Source: Dicyema japonicum
Lineage: Eukaryota > Dicyemida > Rhombozoa > Dicyemidae
DNA: 64,000 nucleotides
Direction: 5' to 3'
Assembly (NCBI GenBank): GCA_011109175.1
Contig: RDEW01000029.1
Location: 592,158-656,157 of the forward strand
Below are positions 34,640 through 46,159 of this stretch, one piece after another. Position 1 is the first letter of the stretch; each line of letters begins with the position of its first letter. The notes beneath the pieces were generated by a model. The model made no database searches, was not told the origin of the DNA, and saw only the letters and a list, made by a program, of their open reading frames with translations. The position numbers and the translations under genes are program-made.

Positions 34640-35830
34640 CCTTCACGCGGAGAAAATTGAATGCAGTTTCAATCTGGCAACTAAAAGAACCACAATTACT
34701 TCCCTGTCAACCTATCAACGACCTCTGTAATGATGCTTTCGTTCCCAAAGATCGGATTGTCTACTCGTAGTCCTCACTGGGTCTCAAAATCGATATTGAC
34801 CTCCTACATCCAGAAAATCAATTCTTCCTTATTTCAAAGACTATTCAATTGTCCGCCTTGACTAATCTAATTCAAACATGGGAGGCGGTGTACTCACCTT
34901 TATAAACAAGTCCATTCCTTTCTATAATACTTCTACTCGGACACACACTCTGATTGAAGGTGACAATCATATTTAGCTTATTTCCATTCTTGTCTAACTG
35001 AACCGTACACATTCTTAAATATTTAAAACCAACCTTATATGAAACAATATTCCCCAGACTGGCAAAATTACAGACGATTCGAAACGTCATAATCTGTTGA
35101 GACCTAAACGCCAAGGATCCACTTCAGCTAACTGGCCAGTATGGCAATGAGAGAGGGGTTCTAATCCTATCTCAACTTGAACAACTAGTCATCCTCAATG
35201 ACAAAAATCCCACACTTGAACAGCTTCCAAAGCTGGACGTTCCAATACTTCCCTAGACTTCTATTTATATTCCCCGTCGCTATCTTCTGTGATATCCTGG
35301 AAAGTCATATACGACCATCATTCGACCATCATTCAGACCACTCTCGTCTATTGTTAGACACTTAAAACCATAATAAATTACAAACGTGCAAATGGGAATC
35401 ATTTCGCAAAGAGACGGAAAATTTGCTGTCTGATTTTGTTGTTGTTGAGAATTTCAAATTGTTTGATGCCTCAGTGAAATTTTTTAATGAGACTATCTGA
35501 ATAAAATTTTAAGAGGACTATAATCTAAATTTCTCTAAGGGAATTATCGAAAAGATCAATACAAGACGACGACTTAAAAATCAAGAATCCTGAGGGCGAC
35601 CTATCCAACCTTAATAATGAAATTACAAAGTTAATCAACACAGAAAATTGGAACGATGGAATAATTTCATTACCAAAATTAACTATCGGACAAAACTAAA
35701 GGATTTCTGGGGGATCCTACGTGGTATTCATTCGACATAATTAGAATGAACACAACACACGTCACCAGTAAGAATCTCATAATGGAACATTATACAAAAA
35801 GTGGGTCAAATCAATATGAACAAGCTTATG
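34640..35830 (+). mobile_element. LINE family B, 5' part, decayed
   Basis: Recognisable only by comparison with 53400-54990 (inverted): GGGVLTFINKSIPF of the endonuclease (about 34880), the SNTSLDFYLYSPS region, and WNHFAKRRK. Many stops. Confidence 0.65.
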
Positions 35831-35859
35831 AGGCTAGGGTTACTTAACTAAGGCTAGTG

Positions 35860-36060
35860 ATGCCACGTAACTACTTGACTGAATTTATCTCTTCGTTTCT
35901 TCTGTTCTTTCTCTTCCCTTGTCTATATAATGGAGCTCAGGCCACGCCCAGTGCCAGAGTAAAATGAAAAAGGATCCTTCACTGGAAGGGTGCCCACTAC
36001 GCAAGGAATGAACGTTTTCTATTTTATGCTGATTCTTGATGAATTTGTGTGATATTGGAA
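35860..36060 (+). repeat. SINE B copy
   Basis: Shares with 59740-59890 the words GCCCAGTGCCAG, ATGAAAAAGGATC, CACTGGAAGGG and TTTTATGCTGATTC in the same order. Confidence 0.6.
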
Positions 36061-36479
36061 GGACTTTTTTTGACGGAAATGAAGATTGACGTTGTTTTAA
36101 TTAAGTAGTCGAAACTCCCAACAAGCAAACGAGCCGGCTAGACTTAACCGTTCAATTAGTGACCGTCTACTGTAGAATCTTTACGTTCTTTAAAAAAGCA
36201 GTCGCTTATATCACCGTGCTATGATGATTATTTGCGTCCAAACGAATGCTATGTAGATCTAAGCTAGACAGAAAAATACGATCAAAGTTAGCGAAGGACT
36301 TATAGAAGAGCTCTTCTCCGGAATACATAATCCGCAAGAACCAAAGAGTGTGACAATCTATAAGTTTAAATGAGGAACATCTGGCCAAGATACATGCTTT
36401 GTGAGCTCAAAGAAGGAACATCTGGCTAAGATGAAATCATTGTTGAAGCATGTCAGGATTACTCGATAAGTTAGTTTTG

Positions 36480-36640
36480 TTTTTACTAACATGTCAATAA
36501 TAATAACAGCCTTTTCACGAGAGCCATAATATTTATAGCTCCGCATAGGCAGGACACACACTTTCTTTAGGTAAAGAACAGTTAATTTTAACTAATCGTA
36601 GAACCAAGGAATGATGATCTTAATAATACGGTTTCATGAC
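36480..36640 (-). repeat. tRNA-derived SINE A, 3' part
   Basis: Inverted copy of 60690-60800: GAGAGCCATAATATTTATAGCTC and GAACAGTTAATTTTAACTAATCG are shared. A second partial inverted copy is at 40005-40090. Confidence 0.6.
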
Positions 36641-36899
36641 CTTGAATTTATGTGATTAAAGTCTGTTCTCATAAAAATTCAATGATTAATTCAATTATTA
36701 GATTACTACCTATAACTTATGAAATGATGGTTAAATGAATTGAAATGGTTAAAACTAATGCATTCTTGTTAATTTATAGGAGATAATACTATTAGAGAGA
36801 ATAACTGGCAATAAATAATAATTTTATTACTGAATGAATATTCCAAAGTAATTCAATTAATATGCAATGCAGAATAAATATAAATTACCATAACAACAA

Positions 36900-37218
36900 A
36901 TGGCAGATGACCAAGTAAGTACCCAAAAGACTGATCAGTATTACAGAACATTTGATATTCCCGAACGATTCAATAATCCTAGTACTATTTGATTATATAA
37001 TATTGGCAATTTTGATAAATATGGAAAGAATACACAGAATCCAATGTACAGAACCACAAATAATGAATATGGTTCACGAGCCCCTAATGTCCACACCATG
37101 CCTGTTGTTTTCTGTGTAAAGTCTCAGAAATTTACAAAAGTATATAATGTATAATTCTCAGCATCTTGGATTGTGTGGGATGTACAGAAATAATTCATTA
37201 AATACTAACATGCGTTGA
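36900..37218 (+). CDS. PIERCE1: PIERCE1 (C9orf116) ciliary microtubule inner protein, with an in-frame stop or odd intron
   Basis: PIERCE1 is an axonemal doublet-microtubule inner protein. Seen: QYYR near residue 14, PERFNNP, then YRTTNNEYGSRAPNVHTMP, KFTK, and after a clear 22-nt GT-AG intron (37140-37161) GMYRNNSLN, all in the human order. Between RFNNP and YRTTN the frame contains a TGA (36989-36991). Removing 24 nt from 36982 (GT...TG) would restore exactly the family spacing, so either a non-canonical 3' splice site is used, or the copy carries a nonsense mutation or sequence error. An upstream 24-nt GT...AG stretch (36915-36938) is in frame and stop-free and is probably exon. It is convergent with the profilin-like gene. 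Confidence 0.8.
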
Positions 37219-37363
37219 CCTAACCTATCTGACCTAAATATCCTAAAACAGTAATAAATCAGAAGTCTTTATTAGGAAATGAACCACCCTGTTAGTATCC
37301 TATTATCTAATGTATTGGGCCAGAAAATAGGCACTGTGTTTCATGTTGTCATCGCGAGCCTGA

Positions 37364-37781
37364 TCACCAGTAAAAGCTTGAAATATCATATCTTAAATTA
37401 AGATTAAACTCACAATCTCCATTATCTGCTTGAAATGTAGTCACAACTAATCTATTCTTATTGTCACCCACAAAACAAGCATATTTCGCATCGGAAACGC
37501 TGTCAAGATCAGAAAATGGAGCTTCACATGTGTCAATATACAGGTATTTAACTCCTTTAAATGAACAAGTTGAAATATTGTTTTTACCAGACGTAATACT
37601 TTCGTAAATTGTAGCTACATTAGTGGGAACGTTCTAGATTGAGTATTAGAATAGCTACATTATCATTGTTTTTCTGTAGTATAACTACAAAATTATCCTG
37701 TCCCTTAGGTCTCACCATACTAACATGAGCTCCTTCAACAGAAATAGAAGCTTCCCATCCACTAAGATATGATCCAGTCAT
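37364..37781 (-). CDS. Profilin-like protein, 2 exons
   Basis: Exons (minus) 37659-37781 and 37364-37633 join over a 25-nt GT-AG intron (phase 0) to give 130 aa, the normal profilin length. The second exon has no ATG at its 5' end. Similarity to profilin is limited but in order: an EG-x-H-(V/L)S element near residue 17, P-x-x-V-x-x-I, then FKGVKYLYID (profilin L-x-G-x-KYMVIQ), then NRLVVTTF and a C-terminal helix-like segment. Profilins bind actin monomers and proline-rich ligands. The N-terminal Trp/Tyr pair of the poly-proline site is only partly evident. The gene itself is well supported by the splice frame; the family call is tentative. Confidence 0.6.
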
Positions 37782-37989
37782 TTTTATGAAACTAATTTTA
37801 TATTCAAAATATATTTATTTTGGTTTACCATATTAAATTTTACATTATTAAAACTTATTAATATTACTCAATAATATATTTTATATTATCCTTTAATATA
37901 CAAAATATATTTCCTCATTCGTGAAAAAAGACGCTTTAAGAGATCGAAAGAGAACTATCCTCATTGAATAAGCAAATAATCATGTTGAT

Positions 37990-38840
37990 TTAGAAAGTCA
38001 AAAATGAAAAATGAACTGAATTTATTTCCCATCTTACCCCAAAATCAAAACCTCAAAAATTCTAGAGATACGTGATGATTGATAAAAACAACCGAACTAA
38101 AGACTTTCGCCGTAGGCAAGCGATTTGATGACCTACTATTGCAAGACCAGTCACATTCCTATTTCCAAAGATGCTAGATGTAAGAGAGTCCACTCACCAA
38201 GAGGTACGAGGGGTCATCCTTGACTTGAGCCAAAGTGCCCGCAACTCTTTGCTAAAGGCCCTGATGGCCTATGCATCCTCCACTTGAAAAACTTCGGACC
38301 TAACGTACTCAATGTTTTCAAGGCCATTTATGAATTCTCAATCAACTCATGTTTTATTCCTTTCGTCCACTTCACACAAAAAACGCCTATCTATCCACTT
38401 TGACACAGTTAATTGCAGACGGTTTTAATTATTCAAAAAAGAACTATTCGGTCTCAATTGACCTAACAAAAGCTTTTGACAGCATTTCTCACGTGGTTCT
38501 CTTAAACAAGATCAGTTCATCATTCAAATATGGCAGTCTTTGCTCACAAGCTTCCTTTCCGGAAGACTGGGTCAAACATGTTTTCTTTCCCACATGTCTC
38601 TTGAAGAAATCTACAATCATTATTATTTTGATGCATAACCGTGAACTTTCTGATCCTTCTTATCTTTCTATTTCTCTTTTGTCTGTTGTCTCGAAGATTA
38701 CTGAAAGAGTTTTACCATTTTTAGCCAAATCAACCTGTCAATTGTAGAATAGAATTAACTTAAGTTTTGTGCTATTCATTTGACTACAACCCATCTTTCT
38801 AAACTGATTCAATTTATTGCTGACGGATTTAATAACAATG
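37990..38840 (+). mobile_element. LINE reverse-transcriptase fragments
   Basis: Frame 38349-38747 carries DGFNYSKKNYSVSIDLTKAF, the RT domain 3 (DxxKAF); then the same region of a second copy restarts near 38640 (SYLSISLLSVVSKITERV). A rearranged or double insertion. Confidence 0.65.
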
Positions 38841-38859
38841 AACCTCCGGAAAGAACAAA

Positions 38860-39380
38860 ATTTTTATCTATGGAATGAGTACAACAGTAGCCATGAATAC
38901 GAAGGAACTGAATAACTAATTGGATATTTTTGTGTTTGATGAAAGGAATCTCCTCCCACAGTAGTTAAAACAAGTCGAAGTAGAAAAACTGCATAAATAC
39001 GATCTACTTGCTAGCGAGTTGGCATCTACAATGTTAAAGTAAACACAGCACCAATAGTACTAACATGAAATGGCACTGTGAGCAAGTTCTATAAACTCTA
39101 CCAAAACACACTCTAAGTGGATGACATTCTACGGGCATATATTCAGACTGTTGTGATCTGAGAGACTCTTGAGAGTATGTGGTAGAACATAAGTATGGGT
39201 TGGTCAGACCGAATGGTTTGGGGGAAACTAATATCAGTATTGAATGAACGACTAAGAACGTGCTATTGAAGGATATTGTTTGCCTGAATGTCTGAATGAT
39301 GAAATTGAGGAAAGGAAAACTTAACCCATGACTGCTCAAACAATTTATTACGAAGAACTGGAAGTGTGAGTGAGGCTGGC
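38860..39380 (+). mobile_element. R2/R4-type LINE C-terminus
   Basis: KQVEVEKLHKYDLLASELAS near 38970 repeats the endonuclease-end motif of the copy at 59065-59570. Confidence 0.5.
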
Positions 39381-39479
39381 TCTAAGAGGAGGCAAATTAA
39401 CTGAAAAAAAATTTAACACATCAATTTATCTAATTTTTAAATAAACTGATCCATTTTTATTATACATCGAATCTCGCTG

Positions 39480-39700
39480 CTTTACATTTCGGCTGAAGGT
39501 TACACGCATTTACGATGCTTCGGATTGACAAGTGACGTTGCTATCAGTGACTACTTCACTGCGGGACCGTATCGTCTACTGAGACTTGCACACAAAAAAA
39601 TAAAAAAATGAAGAACATTCCTTGGTTCTCTTATTCTACAATTAATCCTCTTAGTCCATTAGGCTAGTTCATTATAGGAGGGAAAATGCTAATTGAGGAC
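39480..39700 (+). repeat. tRNA-derived SINE A copy
   Basis: Shares with 60590-60720 the stretch GGTTACACGCATTTACGACGCT-like, a CACACAAAAAA run, and GAAGA-CATTCCTTGGTT. Confidence 0.55.
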
Positions 39701-40000
39701 CTGGCTAATGTTTGCATCCTAAACAACCCTACCCATAACACAAGAATACTGATAAACTATCATCCTTTAACCTTTCTTAGTATCCAAACCTTTGGCTCAG
39801 CAAATCTGCGCTAAGTGACCACAAACCGCAATTCAAGAAGATATCTCCCAAAAATAATCAATTATTATTCCGCATAATGTAGATGCTTCTGCCAATACGT
39901 ATATCAGGCTCTTATAAGAACATCATCTATCCTCCATAAAGCAAATTATTAGATTGTTCAACAAGCTAACAAGCAGCCTCCTTTACAACACCCTTATTAT
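39700..40000 (+). mobile_element. LINE endonuclease fragment
   Basis: Reads LIEDLANVCILNNPTHNT then SANLR, the central APE endonuclease region; about 300 bp only. Confidence 0.45.
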
Positions 40001-40099
40001 TATGGCACTTTCACGAAAGCCATAATGTTTATAGCCCCGCATGTGCAACACTCAAAGAAACAATATTTATAGTTAATCTTTTCATCTTCCTCTGTCGAA

Positions 40100-41800
40100 T
40101 GCGAGTGATCTCAATTCGTCCAGGTCGTCCCCGTCTTTAAATTTTTTCTCACATAGTTTAGTCTTTGTTTAAGGCAGTCGGAATGTCGATCTAGGTCGTC
40201 CGAGTAAGGGTTTCTCGCAACTGTCAAAGTAATCTTCCATCGCTTTGTTAGCGGGTGCGTCTGGGTTCATTCTTAATACATGCCCAAATAGCCTCCACCG
40301 GGCATCTATCACATGTTTGCTGATGTACGAACACATACACTTGTTGTGGTTGATATTCTACGTGGCCACTCCATTCCGAGTAAGCTTCTTAGATGCCTTC
40401 TATGGAACAAATCCAGTTTCAATAGTTCGTTGAAGGAACTTCCCCATGTCCCAGCGTTGTACATTAGGATCGGTTTCACAAACACGTTGTAAAGCCTGCA
40501 TCTGATGTCCAAGTCCTTTGGCTCTTAGCCATCCTTTCTTCAGTTTAGCCATTGCCGCATTTGCCAGTGTTTCCTCCTTAGTACATCTTCAGCGTCTCCT
40601 AGTAGAGACCGAGCTTATTACTACGTCTCCATCTTTCATGAGTAATATCGTCTTCTCTTTTGATTTCCGTAATTTCAGTTTTGTTTAACATTTACGCTAA
40701 GAAACCATTTTTCAAGCTCCGCAGGTGCATTTTCTAGTAGGTGTTGGAGTGCGGTACATCCCGTGATACGAAATCCACATCATCCGCATAAGATGTCTCT
40801 TCTATGTCTCCTATGTAGCATTTACGGAGGTCGCGGAGTGCAGTTTCAAGGTATATGGTGAATATTAAAGGGGAGAGGGAATCACCCTGATGTGTCCCAA
40901 TCGTTGTTTTGAAGCTGCGGGAAGTTGCTCCTTCTGTCCTCACAGATAGTTTGTGTTCGCAAGTAGTAGACTGATTATCTAACCGACGATTCATCCAATT
41001 CATCAGTTTTTGTCTGTTTATTGAGTCGAAAGCTCAAGCACATTCATCAGTTTCTGTCTGTTTATTGAGTCGAAAGCTCTGGAGAGATCTATTCCCAACA
41101 CGGTCGTTGCGCAGCGCCATCTGTGGCTCCATACAATGTCTACCGTAGACCTCCCTTCTCGGAACCCACTTTGACTTGCTGGTAGGTATAGATCCGCCAC
41201 ACCCTTTATCCGGCTAAGTGCAATGTTTGCCAACACCTTGCGTATCGAATTCAGAAGTATTATCGGGCGGAGATTTTATACTGGTCTTTTGATTTGTTCG
41301 GTTTTTGTATGGGTATTAATAATCCATTTCCAAGTCCTAGATCGATATTAGTTCAAAGATGTCATTTAGGCTTTTTGAATTGTGTCGCTAAGTTTTTTTG
41401 GTCCATATTTTAGGAGCTCAGGGCTTATGTTGTCCGACCAGCACTCTTGTTGTTCTTCAGTTTTTTAGCGCTAATTCCACCTCTTCCACTGTGATTGGGA
41501 TTTTTAGCGCCTTTGCTTTTTTCTGGAAAGGGGGAAGTCCTTATTTTCTTTATTCTACAGTGTTTCGAAGTGTCGTGCAATTTTGAAGTGTTTTTTCTTC
41601 GGGTTACCCATGAATTTTCCATCTCTGTCTTTGATGTGAAGGTGTTTTGTCCTTCCTTTTTCCGCAGCAGCCGCAAAGCCGCATTACATCCTTGAATTGT
41701 CCTTTAGGCATTCCACATCTTTTAATAGGGATATTTTCCGTGAGTGTGGGCCAATTTGGGAATTTGGCTAATTTGGGAATTTGAAACATCTGGGTACTTT
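40100..41800 (-). mobile_element. LINE family D, inverted
   Basis: Minus frames 41018-41236 (SQSGFREGRSTVD), 40734-41003 (GDSLSPLIFTIYLETAL; active site YADD) and 40309-40512 (KPILMYNAGTWG) follow in RT order. Frameshifted. A ~44-bp tandem duplication lies inside at about 40995-41080. Confidence 0.8.
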
Positions 41801-41814
41801 TTTTTTATTTTAAT

Positions 41815-44010
41815 TTAAAAACCAAGAATCACCGACAAAACAAAGTCAGACGATCCCGGCCCCCTTGAGAAGCCGCCTCATCTTTTCTCGATGTTCCTTC
41901 CGAGTGCCGACGCACTTCCTATAAAGACGAATCACTTTTCGGAAGTTTAGGGGTTTTGGCTGAGCTCCCGTTCTCCTTACGAGTTCGTCGAACAAAGTTG
42001 GTTTTAATGACGAGGAGGATCTTTGTAGGGTTTTAGTTACTGTCTCTTGGAAGGAGTTTAATTTCTTTAGGTTGGTGTGGGATATGTTAGTACCCCATGC
42101 CGCGCAGCAATAACTGATTGACGGAAGTATGTATTGGTAGTAGAGATGATCTATTGTTGGGTGGAAACATCTTTTGTAGTATCCAAGTAACGTTTTTACA
42201 AAGTTTGGTTTTCGCAGGAAAGAGGAGACGATGTTGCGCACATATTTGCTGAAGGTCAAGTGACCCCCAGGATTTTGGTTGAATTTTTTGAAAGGATTGT
42301 CCAGATAGTGTCAATGAAGGTGCCGAGTTGTCAATTTTCTATTGGAAGTAAAAATCATGGAGCACGATTTTTCAGGACTTGTGTGTTTCTGGTTACTAAT
42401 AAGCCTACAGTTCAGGTTTTCTGTAATTCTTGTAAACGGGTATTGGTCTCTTTTTGCCATGATTAAGTCGTCAGCATAAGCAAGGAATAGAGTATCGTTG
42501 CTGCTGAAGGAAGGCATGTCGCTCATAAAGAAGTTGAAGAGAATCGATGAGAGTACCCAATTCGGCAGAAATTTAGTTACAGAAAATATGAAATGTGAAA
42601 TTACTCTTTCTCTTGGTCCGTTGATGAAGTTTACAAGCCAAATTTTCATGTTTGAAATATTAGAGTCATAAATATTCATGGTGAGCAGTTTCCTCAGTAT
42701 CGAGTCAAAAGCTTTCTGTATGTCAATGAAAAACATAATGGTCTTTTGATGCAGAGGTTTGCATTGTAGGACTTCCTTGATGAATTCCGTCAAGCAAGTA
42801 AAGTTAGTAGTTTTGGAGCGAGTCATCTTAAAACCATGTTGGAAGGATACGCGCGAAAGGTAAGGTTTAATTTGATTGAGAATGAGATTATCAAGGATTT
42901 TGGAAGTGGACACATGAGGGATATTGGTCTGTATGAAGCTGGTGAGTCCTTCGACCGTCCAGCTTTTAGATAAAATTTTTGTTTGAAAATTTGATTTCTT
43001 ATAAAATTATTGAAAAAGATTAGTAAAAATAATTTTTTAATAATGTGTGGCCAATTTGACAATTGGCCATCATTTAGCAGGAGTTCATTAGACTTTCGGC
43101 AGATAATGTAGTCGATTTGATTATATATATTCACGGTCTCCCCGACAGAGTTTTTTCTTTGTCCGTGCCACGTCGTCTTGTGGCAAGCTGAGTGCGTAAA
43201 GACCGTGTTGTACAGGAAAGGGCTATTTGCCTCGCAGAAATTCACTAGAGAGGTTCCAGGTGCATTTCTCCTTCCGCAACCGTGTCCTTCAATAGAGGAT
43301 TCTTCGGGCCCCATTCGCATTCCGGCCTTTGCATTCATATCTCCCGCAACAAAGACAAGGGACGAGGAAGCATTATTAAAGTATGTGCTTGATAGTTCTG
43401 ACTAGAATTCCTCGAGCTCACTGGGTTCTTGATTACTCGTCCACAGTGTGGTGAAAAGACATTTATGACAGTTAATAGACTATTGAACAGGCATAGTTCA
43501 TTTAGTTTGACTTGTAGGACACATATTCGGTCGTTGACTCTTTAATAGCGATGTAATTTTTTTGAGGTAATCCACGTGTAGGGCAAATCCCATGCCGTAG
43601 TGCTTGTATTCAGTTGGGAAGAGAATCAGTCGGTAGTTGTTCCATGTCTCTTCACATCCGTTTTCGATTTTCGTCTATTGTAGGAAGCCAATAGATATTT
43701 TGTATTTCTCGAGATCGTCACAAAGTACTTTCCTTGTCCAATCTTTCGATATTCCACGTACGTTGAACGTCATTAGCCTGAGTTCTCGATTGTATAATGA
43801 GTGTTTTTCAGACATTTTTCTTAACCGTTGTACAGAGAAGAAACGAGGTAGCAAGGCATGTGCAACACAAGAAACGATGTTATTAGCTAGCCTCTCGATC
43901 CTGGCAAGGACATTGCATGACAAATACACTATAACCTGTCTTATGTGAAACGTATCGAGCCATCGATTCCGCAATCGAACAGGCCTAAGTACAAGCATTA
44001 TATGTTAATA
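41815..44010 (-). mobile_element. LINE family E, long inverted copy
   Basis: Minus frames: 43675-43998 endonuclease start, 42823-43338 (MNAKAGMRMGPEESS), 42311-42913 RT with SILFNFFMSD and active site YADD, and 41846-42259 (ISYCCAAWGTNISH). 3' end at 41815-41875 with GGGATCGTC and GGTGATTC arms. Confidence 0.85.
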
Positions 44011-44089
44011 TTAAATTCACAAATGGATTAAACATGTTTATTCGTAGATTAATATTAATTAAATTAATTCCAAAGACCACTGTTAAACT

Positions 44090-44930
44090 GAAAAAACTAA
44101 ACTAAGTGATCCCGACAAATTAGATCAAGGCTCTCATCTTTGCTCGGTGTTGATCCCTTGAGCCTACACATGTTCGTTGCGGACGAGCACTTCTTTTTGG
44201 CAATTGGTGTCCTTTTTGTTTTTTTCGATTAGTTTCTCCATGGGCGTCGGTGATTTAATGTTTTCCTGTGTACCATCTCTCCGTTAGTTTGAAGGCCCTT
44301 TTCTGTGTTGCGAAGATTTTCTGGATGTTCGCATAAGAGTCAGTGGTCTCCATGAAGTACACGCACATGAAATGCATTGTTTGATGTACTGTGAGTAGAG
44401 CGTTTTAAATATAGGGTGATGTCCAATTTTCCATAGACCTGTTAGGCATTTCAGAAGGTTGATTTTCTTCTCACATTTGTTCAACACGTTAGTGACATGT
44501 CTCGAAAAGTTCATGTGCGTATCAAAAGTCAGACCCAATAATTTTTCCATTTGCTGAACGGCAATTCTCTTCCCTCACAGTAACTTCTATTGTCCTGTTC
44601 GACAATCTTTTCTCCGAGGTATAAAAATTGTAACAGATTTTTTGGTATTGATTGACATCCGATTTTCATTAAACCACTCGAGTAGTCGATCCATGTGGTG
44701 TTGTATTCTTTCCGTCGCTGTTTGGGTGTTCTGATCCGTGAGGCTAAGACGATATCGTCTGCATAAGCCAGAAGCAGGTTGTCTTCTCTATTCAGCGTCT
44801 GAGTGTCAGCCGTAAATAGGTTAAATAGTAATGGTGATAGCGGCGAGCCCTGGGGTACTCCATTTGGGAATAAACGGGAAACAGAATAAATGTTTCCAAT
44901 GACTAATATTCAAAAGTTGTAAACTATAAG
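44090..44930 (-). mobile_element. LINE family C, inverted 3' part
   Basis: Frame 44284-44550 (LLGLTFDTHMNFSRHVTNVL...) and an upstream YADD region (about 44740-44780). The 3' hairpin arms are 44075-44081 and 44105-44111. Highly similar to 57880-58556, so probably a fairly recent family. Confidence 0.85.
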
Positions 44931-45030
44931 AACATAATATTATTAAATTCCAAATCTAATCAAAAATTAATACAAAATGTTATATTTATTTTTAATTAAT
45001 TTGAAGTAAATAAATTAAATAAAGACTGAC

Positions 45031-45474
45031 ATGGACGATATTAGGTTGATGTGATGATTTATTTAGATGGATAAATGTTTATCCTTCATACATAAATAAA
45101 AACAGAACAGTTAAGAGAGGAAGAAGAATATCAAAAGAACAGGCATAAAAGTTTATTTACATTAGGCTGTGGAAAATCCAACAGCAGCCGAGATAAACAT
45201 GGCAGTCCTTAAACTAGAACTCCAATGCAAACTCGAATCTGACAAAGTATATCCACGTGAATTAGATTCTTTTGATAAATTTTCTCGAGGTCGTGTAAAA
45301 GTACAGTTGACGGATTCAAATGGAGTTGCTTTGAAGTCTGAGATACCTTCTAGTAAGTCAATATTTTATATTAAAGAAATAATTTTATTACGATTAATAT
45401 CATCCACAATTCCATTAATACGTGAAAAAGTTGTTGTCCAACAAACTAAACCTAAGAAAAACAAAAAACATTAA
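45031..45474 (+). CDS. SRP19: Signal recognition particle 19 kDa protein, 4 exons
   Basis: Exons 45031-45044, 45067-45142, 45166-45352 and 45377-45474 give 124 aa (human 144). SRP19 binds helices 6 and 8 of SRP RNA and allows SRP54 to bind. Seen after splicing: RWINVYPSYIN, KRGRRIS, AVENPTAAEI, the YPRE region, RGRVKVQL, and a basic tail KPKKNKKH. Introns: 22 nt GT-AG; 23 nt starting GC at 45143 (GC-AG, after CAG); 24 nt with a perfect GTAAGT donor (45353-45376) that is in frame and stop-free. Removing the last one gives an ungapped match to the human IPS...IP segment, so it is a true intron although retention would keep the frame. Confidence 0.95.
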
Positions 45475-45624
45475 TTTATTATTTGAATATATTCTAATTT
45501 ATATTTTTCATTCATTCCTATAAAGTTAACAAGTCTAACCTACCGACTATTCATTGCATTTTAACCAAATCCCAATTTTTACTAAAGAAATGAGAGTAAA
45601 CGGGTTACATAGCGGCTGCCCTGA

Positions 45625-46150
45625 TTACGTGGCTATTCCCTCTCAGGATAGCGAGCGAGATTCGCTCAAATAACCAGCAGCGCACACGAGGGTCTTCTAA
45701 CCAATAAAACACAGTCTATTGCAATTTTTATCGACAACAAAGCTAATCATTAGGACTATTTTTGATTTTGTGTCAAATATATCTACAGGAAGATATTAAG
45801 TATATATAAAAAAGTCAATCAAATCACTTTAAACCAAGTGATGATCATAACAGCAAAATTAAAGAACGACCGTACTTCAGAATTTGGCATCTATCCAGAA
45901 CTGCTAAAATAAAGTTTCTTCACTACAATTGGAGACATACTAAATGAATTACTCAGTGACATTATGTGTTTCATCAGCTCTGGTGGCGTCCATAGGGCAC
46001 CTATTATGCCCCAAAATAAAATCGATCACTCCACCGGATGACACTTTCCTTCCTGGTTACCTGTTCCAACCGTGATTTTAACTCCAGAAAATGTGCTACA
46101 ATGAATCAGGATCACATGATTAGTTAGTGATCTTTAGATTTTCCCATTTT
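45625..46150 (+). mobile_element. Short repeat plus decayed LINE tail
   Basis: 45630-45690 is the CTATTCCCTCTCAGGATAGCG repeat. From 45720 a stop-ridden LINE remnant runs to the 3' hairpin GATCAC (46110-46115) with GTGATC (46127-46132). Confidence 0.5.
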
Positions 46151-46159
46151 AATTTCTAC

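Noticed and set aside
36915-36938. 24-nt GT...AG segment near the PIERCE1 start as an intron
   Set aside because: Unspliced reading gives the expected KTDQYYR, matching the conserved residues before YYR; splicing is unnecessary.
39034-39339. Minus-strand 101-aa ORF
   Set aside because: Hydrophobic, low-complexity and antisense to a LINE C-terminus; taken as a shadow.
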